A stretch of 64,000 nt of DNA from Aliishimia sp963721175 (GTDB taxonomy: Bacteria > Pseudomonadota > Alphaproteobacteria > Rhodobacterales > Rhodobacteraceae). Positions within the stretch are counted from its first letter, which is position 1; the number at the start of each line of letters is the position of its first letter. Shown in pieces: positions 37,195 to 47,874 of this stretch. The position numbers were made by a program, and so were the translations under genes. The stretch is taken from the NCBI GenBank assembly GCA_963721175.1, contig CAVRIG010000023.1:186001-250000 (forward strand), written 5' to 3'. Under the pieces are notes generated by a model. The model was not told the DNA's origin, did no database searches, and saw nothing but the letters and a program-made list of their open reading frames with translations.

Positions 37195-38589
37195 ATGGCG
37201 GCGAAATCCTTTGACCTGATCGTGATCGGGGCCGGACCGGGCGGTTATGTCGCGGCGATCCGCGCAGCACAGAACGGCTCAAGCGTCTGCGTGGTCGAGA
37301 GGGAGCATCTGGGGGGTATCTGCCTGAATTGGGGATGCATTCCGACGAAGGCGATGCTGCGGTCCTCCGAAGTCTTTCACCTGATGCACCGGGCCAAGGA
37401 ATTCGGGTTGAAGGCGGAGAAGATCGACTATGACCTCGACGCGGTCGTGGACCGGTCCCGCAAGGTTGCGGGGCAGCTGTCGGGCGGGGTCGGGCACCTC
37501 CTGAAGAAGAACAAGGTGACGGTCGTCATGGGCAAGGCGACGATCCCCGCCAAGGGCAAGGTCAGCGTCGAGACCGAAAAGGGCACCGAGGAGATGACGG
37601 CGAAGAACATCATCCTCGCCACCGGAGCGCGCGCCCGCGAATTGCCGGGGCTCGAGGCGGATGGGGATCTGGTCTGGACCTACAAGCATGCGCTGAAGCC
37701 GCCGCGGATGCCGAAGAAGCTGCTGGTGATCGGGTCTGGCGCCATCGGCATCGAATTCGCCAGTTTCTACAACACGCTGGGCAGCGACACGACCGTGGTC
37801 GAAGTGATGGATCGGATTCTGCCGGTCGAGGACGCGGAGATCTCCGCCTTCGCCAAGAAGGCGTTCGAGAAACAGGGCATGAAGATCCTGCAGAAAGCGA
37901 TGGTCAAGAAGCTCGACCGCGCCAAGGGAAAAGTGACCGCCCATATCGAGGCGGGCGGCAAGACGGAAAAGCACGAGTTCGACACCGTGATTTCCGCCGT
38001 GGGCATTGTCGGCAACACCGAAGGATTGGGACTGGAGGAGCTGGGCGTGAAGGTCGACCGCACCCACGTGATCACCGACGAGTACTGCCGCACCGGGGTC
38101 GAGGGGCTTTACGCCATCGGCGATGTTGCAGGCGCGCCGTGGCTCGCGCACAAGGCGAGCCATGAGGGCGTCATGGTCGCCGACATGATCGCGGGCGAAC
38201 ATGTTCACCCCGTCCTGCCCGAGGCCATCGCCGGCTGCACCTACTGTCACCCACAGGTGGCGAGCGTCGGCTATACCGAGGCGCAGGCGAAGGACAAGGG
38301 ATACGACATCAAGGTCGGTCACTTCCCCTTCATCGGCAACGGCAAGGCGATCGCGCTGGGCGAGCAGGAAGGCATGATCAAGACGATCTTCGACGCCAAG
38401 ACGGGAGAGTTGCTAGGCGCCCACATGATCGGTGCCGAAGTCACCGAGCTGATCCAGGGCTACGTCATCGGTCGGCAGCTGGAGACGACCGAGGAAGACC
38501 TGATGGAAACCGTCTTCCCGCACCCCACGCTGAGCGAGATGATGCACGAGGCGACGCTCAACGCCTATGGCCGCACGATCCATTACTGA
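37195..38589 (+). CDS. lpdA: Dihydrolipoyl dehydrogenase (E3)
   Basis: This 464-residue FAD flavoprotein reoxidises dihydrolipoamide on E2 with NAD+. It has the FAD-binding GAGPGGYVAA (12-21), the redox disulfide Cys43-Cys48 (GGICLNWGC), a NAD-binding GSGAIGIEFAS, and the C-terminal catalytic HPTLSE with His443 and Glu448. ATG 37195 follows GAAGGGAC by six bases. It is 15 kb from the pdh operon and has no E2 partner next to it, so it may serve several 2-oxoacid complexes. Confidence 0.96.
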   Translation: MAAKSFDLIVIGAGPGGYVAAIRAAQNGSSVCVVEREHLGGICLNWGCIPTKAMLRSSEVFHLMHRAKEFGLKAEKIDYDLDAVVDRSRKVAGQLSGGVGHLLKKNKVTVVMGKATIPAKGKVSVETEKGTEEMTAKNIILATGARARELPGLEADGDLVWTYKHALKPPRMPKKLLVIGSGAIGIEFASFYNTLGSDTTVVEVMDRILPVEDAEISAFAKKAFEKQGMKILQKAMVKKLDRAKGKVTAHIEAGGKTEKHEFDTVISAVGIVGNTEGLGLEELGVKVDRTHVITDEYCRTGVEGLYAIGDVAGAPWLAHKASHEGVMVADMIAGEHVHPVLPEAIAGCTYCHPQVASVGYTEAQAKDKGYDIKVGHFPFIGNGKAIALGEQEGMIKTIFDAKTGELLGAHMIGAEVTELIQGYVIGRQLETTEEDLMETVFPHPTLSEMMHEATLNAYGRTIHY

Positions 38590-38610
38590 CCGAGGGCGCT
38601 GCCGCAGCAG

Positions 38611-39684
38611 TCAGTCGCCGCGCAGGATCCGGTTGACGTGACCCATCTTGCGGCCGGCCTTGGTGTCGCGCTTTCCGTAGAGATGGAGCGCGGTGTCGGG
38701 CTCTCCAGCCAGTGCTGGAACGCTGTCGATGTCATTACCGATCAGGTTGGTCATGCGGACGTCCGAGTGGCGGCGCCCGTCGCCCAACGGCCAGCCGGCC
38801 ACTGCGCGGACATGCTGCTCGAACTGATCCACGGCGCAGCCGTTCTGCGTCCAATGCCCGGAATTATGCACGCGGGGCGCGATTTCATTCACGACGAGCC
38901 CCTCCGACGTCACGAAGAGTTCCACGCCCAACACGCCAACATAATCGAGCGCGTTGAGGATGCGTCCCGCCAGCAGAACCGCATCGGCACGTTGGGATGA
39001 TGTGATCTGCGCCGGAACGGTCGTGGTGCGCAGAATCCCGTCCTGATGCATGTTCTCCCCGGGATCGAAACAGGCGACGGAACCGTCCAGCCCCCGCGCC
39101 GCGATCACGGAGATTTCGCGCGTGAAATCGACGAACCCTTCGAGGATGGCGGGCGCACCTTGCAGCGCATCCAGAGCGCTGGCTGCATCTTCCGCAGAGG
39201 AAATGCGCGCCTGCCCCTTGCCGTCATACCCGAAACGGCGCGTCTTCAGAATCGACGGCGTGCCGATGTCCTTCAGCGCCTGCTCTAACGCGGACTGGTC
39301 GCCAATGTCGGCATAAGGCGCGGTGCGCAACCCGAGCCCGGCGAGAAAATCCTTCTCCGTCAGCCGGTCCTGGCTGATCCGGAGCGCCTCGCGGCTCGGG
39401 CGGATCGGACGGCGCGCTTCCAGCACGTCGAGCGCCGAAGTCGGGATGTTCTCGAACTCGTAGGTGATGAGGTCGACCGCATCCGCGAAGTCGAGGAGCG
39501 CTGCCTCATCTTCGTAGTCCGCCTTGAAATGATAATTCGCGACATGCGACGCGGGGCAGTCGCCAGCGGGCTCGAAAATGCACGTCTTGTAGCCGAGACG
39601 CGCCGCCGCCACCGACAGCATCCGGCCCAACTGCCCGCCGCCCAGGATCCCGATGGTGCTGCCCGGTGTCAGCGCTTCAGTCAT
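38611..39684 (-). CDS. purK: 5-(carboxyamino)imidazole ribonucleotide synthase
   Basis: PurK makes N5-CAIR from AIR, ATP and bicarbonate in purine synthesis. The 357 residues form an ATP-grasp enzyme: GSTIGILGGGQLGRMLSVAAARLG at the start, ITYEFENIP, PSILKTRRFGYDGKGQ (ATP loop), EGFVDFTREISVIAARG, and the C-terminal NEIAPRVHNSGHWTQNGC. I chose ATG 39684 (MTEALTPG), which overlaps the purE stop region by 8 bases; the longer frame to 39831 would lie inside purE. Confidence 0.96.
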   Translation of the reverse strand: MTEALTPGSTIGILGGGQLGRMLSVAAARLGYKTCIFEPAGDCPASHVANYHFKADYEDEAALLDFADAVDLITYEFENIPTSALDVLEARRPIRPSREALRISQDRLTEKDFLAGLGLRTAPYADIGDQSALEQALKDIGTPSILKTRRFGYDGKGQARISSAEDAASALDALQGAPAILEGFVDFTREISVIAARGLDGSVACFDPGENMHQDGILRTTTVPAQITSSQRADAVLLAGRILNALDYVGVLGVELFVTSEGLVVNEIAPRVHNSGHWTQNGCAVDQFEQHVRAVAGWPLGDGRRHSDVRMTNLIGNDIDSVPALAGEPDTALHLYGKRDTKAGRKMGHVNRILRGD

Positions 39685-40165
39685 CTGTCGGGTGCTCCGG
39701 GATGGAGGCCGAAAGCGCCGCGCGCCAGTCGTCGAGACGCGCCGCCAGATCTGGGTCCTGCAGCGCCAGGATGCCCGCCGCCAGCAACCCGGCATTGGCC
39801 GCACCGGCCGACCCGATGGCCATCGTCGCAACCGGGAAGCCGCGGGGCATCTGAACGATCGAATACAGCGAGTCGACGCCGCTCAATGCCCGCGTCTGCA
39901 CGGGAACACCGATCACCGGTATCCGCGTCTTGGAGGCCATCATGCCCGGAAGATGCGCCGCCCCGCCCGCGCCCGCGATGATGACCTGCAGTCCGCGTTC
40001 AACGGCATTCTTGCCGTAGTCCCACAGCCGGTCGGGCGTGCGATGGGCGGAAACGATGCGCGCCTCATGAGCGACGCCGAGTTCGTCCAGCAGAGCGGCG
40101 GCCTCCTTCATCGTGGCCCAGTCCGACTGCGATCCCATGATGATGCCGACGTGTGGGGTTGTCAT
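39677..40165 (-). CDS. purE: N5-carboxyaminoimidazole ribonucleotide mutase
   Basis: PurE converts N5-CAIR to CAIR. The 162 residues carry VGIIMGSQSDW (substrate loop, with Ser and Asp), VSAHRTPDRLWDYG with the catalytic histidine, GAGGAAHLPGMMAS and the phosphate-binding SIVQMPRGFPVATMAIG. Length is standard. It precedes purK on the minus strand and overlaps it by 8 bases, the usual purE-purK pair. Confidence 0.97.
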   Translation of the reverse strand: MTTPHVGIIMGSQSDWATMKEAAALLDELGVAHEARIVSAHRTPDRLWDYGKNAVERGLQVIIAGAGGAAHLPGMMASKTRIPVIGVPVQTRALSGVDSLYSIVQMPRGFPVATMAIGSAGAANAGLLAAGILALQDPDLAARLDDWRAALSASIPEHPTDD

Positions 40166-40230
40166 ACCCGTGCCTCCCGCTCCCGGAACGGCGAACTATA
40201 CTCAGGCGCCCGGAGTTGGCAATGCGTCGG

Positions 40231-40455
40231 TCAGGCGATGATGTCGGGAGTCAGGCGGTCTTCGATCTGCGCGATCTGGTCCTTCAGCCGCAGCTTCTTT
40301 TTCTTCAGGCGTTGCAAGGTCAACTGATCCGCCGTCCCTGTCGCCTGCAACGCCCGGATCGAGTCGTCGAGGTCGCGGTGTTCCCGCCGAAACACCTCCA
40401 GTTCCAACCGGAGAACGTCGTCCGTTTTCATCGAAAGATCTGAAGGCGCGTTCAT
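40231..40455 (-). CDS. DUF465/YdcH family protein
   Basis: This 74-residue all-helical protein has LRLELEVFRREHRDLDDSIRAL and LTLQRLKKKKLRLKDQIAQIEDRL, the two-helix pattern of the YdcH family (KK.KL.LKD.I). Function is unknown. I chose ATG 40455 because the family starts near there; an in-frame extension to 40629 would run through non-coding sequence. It is probably a single-gene transcript ahead of purE. Confidence 0.87.
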   Translation of the reverse strand: MNAPSDLSMKTDDVLRLELEVFRREHRDLDDSIRALQATGTADQLTLQRLKKKKLRLKDQIAQIEDRLTPDIIA

Positions 40456-40615
40456 CGATTCAACTGCAATTTTCTGGGCGTTGCGCGAATATACATCGCA
40501 ATCCACCGCACGGCTAGACCTTGTCGGACCGCTGATGAACGACCATATCTTCCTCGCAGGGTTGCCGATCCAGGGACCCGCAGATGACGGTCGCTTCGAG
40601 ACAAGGACGTGTCGC

Positions 40616-41035
40616 ATGACGAAACTCACACTCGCTTCTTATCCTCACATGTTGGGGTTCGAGCAGCTTGAGCGGTTGCTGGAACGCACCTCCAAGGGCA
40701 GCGACGGATATCCCCCGTTCAACATCGAACAGACTTCGGATCACTCGTACCGCATCACGCTCGCCGTGGCCGGTTTTTCCGAGGGCGATCTCGCGATCAC
40801 GGTGGAAGATCGGCAACTCGTGATCCGTGGACATCAGCGCGACGAGGACGACGGCCGGGTGTTCCTGCATCGCGGGATCGCGGCGCGTCAGTTTCAGCGG
40901 AGCTTCGTGCTTGCGGAAGGTGTGGATGTCGGTCGGGCAGAGCTGGAAAACGGTCTGCTGCACGTGGACCTGACCCGCTCCGAACCGGAAAGCGTCGTTC
41001 AGACAATCCAGATAAATTCGGGCAGACAAGGATAG
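40616..41035 (+). CDS. Small heat-shock protein, Hsp20/alpha-crystallin family
   Basis: This 139-residue chaperone has a central alpha-crystallin domain: YPPFNIEQTSDHSYRITLAVAGFSEGDLAITVEDRQLVIRG, then FLHRGIAARQFQRSFVLAEGVDVGRAELENGLLHVDL, which contains the ENGLL groove strand. The N-terminal FEQLERLLERTSKGSDGYPPFNIE is the form seen in the alphaproteobacterial HspA-type group. It binds unfolding proteins without ATP. The start is ATG 40616, with AAGGA about ten bases before it. It is followed after 11 bases by the DUF1150 gene. Confidence 0.94.
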   Translation: MTKLTLASYPHMLGFEQLERLLERTSKGSDGYPPFNIEQTSDHSYRITLAVAGFSEGDLAITVEDRQLVIRGHQRDEDDGRVFLHRGIAARQFQRSFVLAEGVDVGRAELENGLLHVDLTRSEPESVVQTIQINSGRQG

Positions 41036-41046
41036 AGGACAAGGCC

Positions 41047-41271
41047 ATGCAAACAGCTTATGACTTCGGCGCCGATCAGGGGCGCACGGTATACGTGAAG
41101 ACGGTCGCGGTCTCCGAGTTGCCAAGCGAAGTGCGCGATCAGGTTCAGGGTCACGAGCAGCTTTACGCGGTACATGCCGCGGATGGCGAGCAATTGGCCC
41201 TCGTTGTCGACAGGCACATGGCGTTCGTCCTTGCCCGGCAGCACGATTATCAACCCGTGGCCGTGCACTGA
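41047..41271 (+). CDS. DUF1150 family small protein
   Basis: This 74-residue protein has VYVKTVAVSELPSEVRDQVQGHEQLYAVHAADGEQLALVVDRHMAFVLARQHDYQPVAVH, the DUF1150 pattern in which AVHAADG is followed by LA.V..R..AF.LAR. It always turns up next to small heat-shock genes in alphaproteobacteria, so a link to the chaperone or its regulation is likely, but no activity is known. It shares a short transcript with the Hsp20 gene. Confidence 0.92.
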   Translation: MQTAYDFGADQGRTVYVKTVAVSELPSEVRDQVQGHEQLYAVHAADGEQLALVVDRHMAFVLARQHDYQPVAVH

Positions 41272-41535
41272 CCGATCTCCAAACGGGGCGGGTTCGGACA
41301 CGCTCCTTGAAGTGTCACATTTCATTGCCCAGGGCGCCGTCCGTCAGCGGACGGCGGTCCGGAACGAAGATCGAGCACGCTTCGTCTCGACCCGCTTTCC
41401 AACACTGCACCACTGAGGCGGAGGCCTTCCGACAGGTCGCCCGGCAATTGCCGGCTGGGCTTTTGCCCGAAGCCCGCTCGGGGTAAGGCATCCTGATCCG
41501 GAGTCCGATTGCGCGCGTTTTTGGGAGGGTCCAAT

Positions 41536-42405
41536 ATGGGAGTCAAATTCGATTGGGTCGATGCGTTTGCCGACGCGCCCTTCGGTGGCAACGGCTGCGC
41601 GGTGCTGCATGACGCGGCCCATCTCGGCGACGATCTGTGCATGAAGATCGTGCGAGAGACGTCTCTGGTCGAATGCACCTTCACCGGCCCATCGGATGTC
41701 GCCGATGTTCAAGTGCGGTATTTCCTGGCCAGCCGGGAGATCCCCTTCGCCGGACATCCCACCGTGGCGACCGTCGCCGCGATGCGCCACCGCGGATTGA
41801 TCGCAGACGGCGCGCTCAAACTCGAGACTCTGGCCGGGGTGATCCCCGTCGCCGTCGCGGGAACCGAAGTCTCGATGGTGCAGTCCGCCCCGAAATTCGG
41901 CCGCAAGGTGTCGCCGGCGGTCGTGGCGCGCGCCGTCGGGCTGTCCGCCGGAGACATTGCGGCCGAACCACAGGTCGTCTCGACCGGATTGCCGTTCTGC
42001 ATCACGCCTTTGGTTTCAAGGGACGCGCTGCATCGGGCGGCGCTGGATCCCGCGGGACTTGCCGCATACTTCGAGGCGCTCGGACAGACCGACACGGACA
42101 TGATGGAGCCGTTTCTCGTCGTGCAGGAGGGTGCGACCGCGGCCGGCGACACCTATTCCCGCCTGCTTCTCGCCCCGCCGAGCCCCGCCGAGGATCCGTT
42201 TACCGGCTCCGCCACGGGCGCGATGGCAAGTTACCTGTGGGCGCGTGGCCTGCTGCCGCATTCGCGGTTCGTGGCCGAGCAGGGTCACGGGTTGGGCCGC
42301 CCGGGACATGCAGAAGTGGAGGTGCTGGGGCCACGCGATGCCATCGAAGGGGTCCGGGTCACCGGTCGTGGCTATGTGCTGATGTCGGGCGAGATGCATA
42401 TCTGA
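41536..42405 (+). CDS. PhzF-family isomerase-like protein
   Basis: This 289-residue protein belongs to the PhzF/DapF-fold isomerases. It opens KFDWVDAFADAPFGGNGCAVL, carries ETSLVECTFTGPSD with the catalytic-glutamate region of PhzF (E near 45), then REIPFAGHPTVATVAAM and the C-terminal EDPFTGSATGAMASYLW. The substrate is not known; most members outside phenazine clusters are uncharacterised. ATG 41536 is preceded by GGGAGGG. It stands alone and ends tail to tail with the VPLPA-CTERM gene. Confidence 0.9.
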   Translation: MGVKFDWVDAFADAPFGGNGCAVLHDAAHLGDDLCMKIVRETSLVECTFTGPSDVADVQVRYFLASREIPFAGHPTVATVAAMRHRGLIADGALKLETLAGVIPVAVAGTEVSMVQSAPKFGRKVSPAVVARAVGLSAGDIAAEPQVVSTGLPFCITPLVSRDALHRAALDPAGLAAYFEALGQTDTDMMEPFLVVQEGATAAGDTYSRLLLAPPSPAEDPFTGSATGAMASYLWARGLLPHSRFVAEQGHGLGRPGHAEVEVLGPRDAIEGVRVTGRGYVLMSGEMHI

Positions 42406-42463
42406 GTGCTGGTGTTCTGCGCCACTCACATCATCGCACCGAACCACGGGGAAATCACGGAGA

Positions 42464-42496
42464 CAGGGCCCGCGCGGAGAATAGACACGGGCCCTG
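42464..42496. terminator. Possible bidirectional terminator hairpin
   Basis: A 9-bp perfect stem (CAGGGCCCG / CGGGCCCTG) with a 15-base loop lies between the convergent PhzF-like and VPLPA-CTERM genes. No long T run follows on either strand, so it is a weak or Rho-assisted signal at best. Confidence 0.45.
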
Positions 42497-42507
42497 CATT
42501 GCAAATC

Positions 42508-43476
42508 TCAGACGGCTCTGCTGCGCCGGCGCAATCCGGCCAAACCGCCGAGCCCGGCAAGAAGCAGCAGCGCGGAGGCAGGTACCGGCACGGGTGTCAA
42601 CTCCGCCGCGAATCCGCGATACGCCTCGGATCCCAATGAGCCGAACATGGTCGCCTCTCCGGTCATCAGGTCGATCCCGAAGAGTCCGGCCATGCTTCCA
42701 GAAGCCGAGGTCGGATCCAGCACGTTCAGCAGGGCCACGGCCAGGTTGTCGCCTTCTGTCTTGGAGAGGATGTCGAACCCGCCCAACTCGGTGAAGTCGA
42801 GCACCGAACCCCCCAGTGTCACCTGTGCGATCGTGGAGAGAATCCCGTCGTTGTTGGCAAGGCTGACCAGCGAGTTGGTTCCGGCGTCGAGGGCATACTG
42901 GAAGGTTCCCGCGTTCGATGTCCGGCCGTTCACCGCGTTGGTGTAGGCGTTGGCGAAGATCATCGGGTCCGCGCCTGCGTTCACGTCACCGACGCCATAG
43001 AACAGATCGGTGAAGCCGCTGACCGTGTTCTGTCGGACCACGGCGCTGAAGTCGCTCGGAAAGAACACGAGGTTGTCGTCGTCCCGCGACACCACCCGCG
43101 CGGCGTCGATCGAGTTGTTGAAATCGAAGCCGATCGTCGCGGAATCCGCGATATCCGTGCCCGGGTCGAAAACGGCGCCGACATCCTTCAGTTGCCCGGA
43201 CTTTCGGTCGATCAGAAAGACCACGTCGTCGTTTTCACCTCGGCCGTTCGAATACCCATAGAGCTCGCCCGTGACCGGACGATAAGCCAGCGCGTCCAAA
43301 GTGCCGCCCTGCAGGGAGATCCTCGTCTGGTTGGTGGCCATGCCAAGGCTTTCGATGACAACCAGCGCGCTGCCATCGCCCGACAGCGCGTAGCCCGTGC
43401 TGTTCCCGAGGGAGGCCGCCGTGACCGGAGCGGACAGACCGAGAATAGCCGCCGCCGCAAGTGTGAATGTCTTCAT
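42508..43476 (-). CDS. Exported DUF4394-like beta-propeller protein with VPLPA-CTERM-type sorting signal
   Basis: This 322-residue protein has a signal peptide (MKTFTLAAAAILGLSAPVTA, cleaved after about residue 20). The body (about 25-290) is rich in short beta-repeats such as LDALAYRPVTGELYGYS, VVFLIDRKSGQLKDVGAVFDPG and AGLFGIDLMTGEATMFG, which fits the DUF4394 domain. The C-terminus has TPVPVPASALLLLAGLGGLAGLRRRSRAV: a PVPVPA box, one membrane helix and a basic end, the layout of VPLPA-CTERM substrates of exosortase-like enzymes. No exosortase is in the window. The role is unknown and may lie in the extracellular matrix. Confidence 0.87.
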   Translation of the reverse strand: MKTFTLAAAAILGLSAPVTAASLGNSTGYALSGDGSALVVIESLGMATNQTRISLQGGTLDALAYRPVTGELYGYSNGRGENDDVVFLIDRKSGQLKDVGAVFDPGTDIADSATIGFDFNNSIDAARVVSRDDDNLVFFPSDFSAVVRQNTVSGFTDLFYGVGDVNAGADPMIFANAYTNAVNGRTSNAGTFQYALDAGTNSLVSLANNDGILSTIAQVTLGGSVLDFTELGGFDILSKTEGDNLAVALLNVLDPTSASGSMAGLFGIDLMTGEATMFGSLGSEAYRGFAAELTPVPVPASALLLLAGLGGLAGLRRRSRAV

Positions 43477-43683
43477 GAATTGCTCCGCAATGTTGCTTGC
43501 GCATTTGATCGCGCTCCATTAATTATATTTCTAATTCAGTGGCTTACGAGAAGTTTATTTTTTCGCCGGACTGAAACTTCGGCTGCTTGCGCAACGTGGC
43601 TCATCTTGGTCCGACGCATCGGGCGGTCAATTCGGAGAGCCACATCAAGAGCGCAGACGGCGGTTTTGGTGACGCCCCGTCCC

Positions 43684-43698
43684 GTTCCGCTTATGTTC
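43684..43698 (+). promoter_or_regulatory. LexA (SOS) box upstream of uvrA
   Basis: GTTC (43684-43687), a 7-base spacer and GTTC (43695-43698) form the exact alphaproteobacterial LexA site GTTC-N7-GTTC. It lies 74 bases before the uvrA start. Since uvrA is a classical SOS gene, LexA control is very likely. Confidence 0.8.
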
Positions 43699-43772
43699 CG
43701 ATTTTTGGATTGGAGACTCGGGCTCGCTGGCTTATGTAGCATGGTTAATTGAGCCTTCCGAAGAAAGCTGCC

Positions 43773-46636
<2,864 letters not shown>

Positions 46637-46712
46637 CCCCCGCCCGACGCCGCGCCGGGCAGAGCCTATGCGCGGACCGGTGCATCCCTGCCGGATCCTG
46701 GGCGTGACCGTG

Positions 46713-46916
46713 CTATCTCGCTCGGCAGGTCGAGGTCGCAAACAGCGAGTAGACGGCACAACTGCCCATTGCACCGGTCATCAACCCGATGGCGCCGCCG
46801 AGCAGGTAGAGCCAAGCATTGGGTGCATCCGAACAGGCGAAATAGCCTGCGATCAGCGCAAGCCCCAGGATGACCCGGGCCCCGCGATCCATTTTCCCGA
46901 CATTCCGTGTAATCAT
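46713..46916 (-). CDS. DUF2892 small membrane protein
   Basis: This 67-residue protein has NVGKMDRGARVILGLALIAGYFA, then AWLYLLGGAIGLMTGAMGSCAVYSLFATSTC. That is two membrane helices with the N-G...DR..R...G pattern of DUF2892, the same fold as the membrane part of the rhodanese YgaP. Two Cys residues near the second helix and the C-terminus are common in the family. The start is ATG 46916. An 8-bp inverted repeat lies 22 bases upstream and may be its operator. Function is unknown; many relatives are linked to sulfur or stress regulation. Confidence 0.85.
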   Translation of the reverse strand: MITRNVGKMDRGARVILGLALIAGYFACSDAPNAWLYLLGGAIGLMTGAMGSCAVYSLFATSTCRAR

Positions 46917-46937
46917 GTCAGTCTCCAACAGCATTAA

Positions 46938-46961
46938 ACGTTTCGATATTTGCCGAAACGT
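46938..46961 (-). promoter_or_regulatory. Inverted repeat, putative operator of the DUF2892 gene
   Basis: ACGTTTCG (46938-46945), 8 bases, and CGAAACGT (46954-46961) form a perfect inverted repeat ending 22 bases upstream of the DUF2892 start. The arms and N8 spacing are like the sites of dimeric winged-helix repressors. The partner factor cannot be named from sequence. Confidence 0.5.
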
Positions 46962-47001
46962 CAGCGGCGGTCAATTCACAACGCGGAGACCTTTTGCCTG
47001 A

Positions 47002-47874
47002 TCAGCCCCGGCCGCGCTTTTCGAAGCGGGGCAGCATCGCGGAGAAATCCTTCCCTTTCCCATCCTCCTCCTCGACGAAGGTCCGGTAGAGGTCCAGGGC
47101 GGCGTGGCCCAAAGGCGTGTCGGCATCCGCGGTCTCGGCCGCCTGCTGCGAGAGCCCGAGGTCCTTCAGCATCAATTCAGCCGCGAAACCGGGCTTGTAA
47201 CCGTTGTCCGCTGGGCTCTGCGGACCGATGCCCGGGGCCGGGCAATAGGTGTTCATCGACCAACTCGACCCGGAAGAGGTCGAGACCACGTCGAACATCG
47301 CCTGCCGGTCGAGCCCCAGCTTGTCGGCGAGTGCGAAGGCCTCGCAGGTGACGATCATCGTGGCGCCGAGGATCATGTTGTTGCAGATCTTCGCGGCCTG
47401 GCCATTGCCGGCCTCCCCGCAATGCACGGATTTCTGACCCATGATCTCGAAGAGCGGTTCAGCCTTTGCAAAGGCCTCCGCGCTACCGCCGGCCATGAAG
47501 GTCAGCGTGCCGGCCGCGGCGCCGCCGATTCCGCCCGACACCGGCGCATCGACGAAGAGCAGCCCCGCCGTCTCGGCCTGTGCCGCAGCGTCACGGGCGC
47601 TCTCCACGTCCACGGTGGAGCAGTCGATGAAGAGGGCGCCGCTTGACATGCGCGGGATGATCTCTTCGGCGACGCTGCGCAGGATCTCCCCGTTGGGCAG
47701 CATCGTGATGACGGTGCCCGCCTCCTCGACGGCCTCGGCACTGGTGCCGACGGATTTGACACCCTCCGCCGTGGTCCCGGCGACGTCGTAGCCGGTGACC
47801 TCGTGACCGGCCTTGGCCAGATTGGCGGCCATGGGCGCGCCCATGTTGCCCAGCCCGATGAACCCGATCTTCAT
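47002..47874 (-). CDS. mmsB: 3-hydroxyisobutyrate dehydrogenase
   Basis: This 290-residue NAD-dependent enzyme oxidises 3-hydroxyisobutyrate to methylmalonate semialdehyde in valine breakdown. It has the Rossmann GFIGLGNMGAPMAANLAKAGH (4-24), the substrate motif VDAPVSGGIGGAAAGTLTFMAGG (about 117-139) and the catalytic-lysine region GNGQAAKICNNMILGATM. I chose ATG 47874 (MKIGFIG), which overlaps the stop of the upstream hydrolase gene (ATGA); longer starts to 47970 would lie inside that gene. It is the last gene of the valine operon. Confidence 0.96.
   Translation of the reverse strand: MKIGFIGLGNMGAPMAANLAKAGHEVTGYDVAGTTAEGVKSVGTSAEAVEEAGTVITMLPNGEILRSVAEEIIPRMSSGALFIDCSTVDVESARDAAAQAETAGLLFVDAPVSGGIGGAAAGTLTFMAGGSAEAFAKAEPLFEIMGQKSVHCGEAGNGQAAKICNNMILGATMIVTCEAFALADKLGLDRQAMFDVVSTSSGSSWSMNTYCPAPGIGPQSPADNGYKPGFAAELMLKDLGLSQQAAETADADTPLGHAALDLYRTFVEEEDGKGKDFSAMLPRFEKRGRG

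Noticed and set aside
42464..42496. Riboswitch or attenuator downstream of the PhzF-like gene
   Set aside because: The hairpin lies at two convergent gene ends and has no ligand-core features, so it is better read as a weak terminator.
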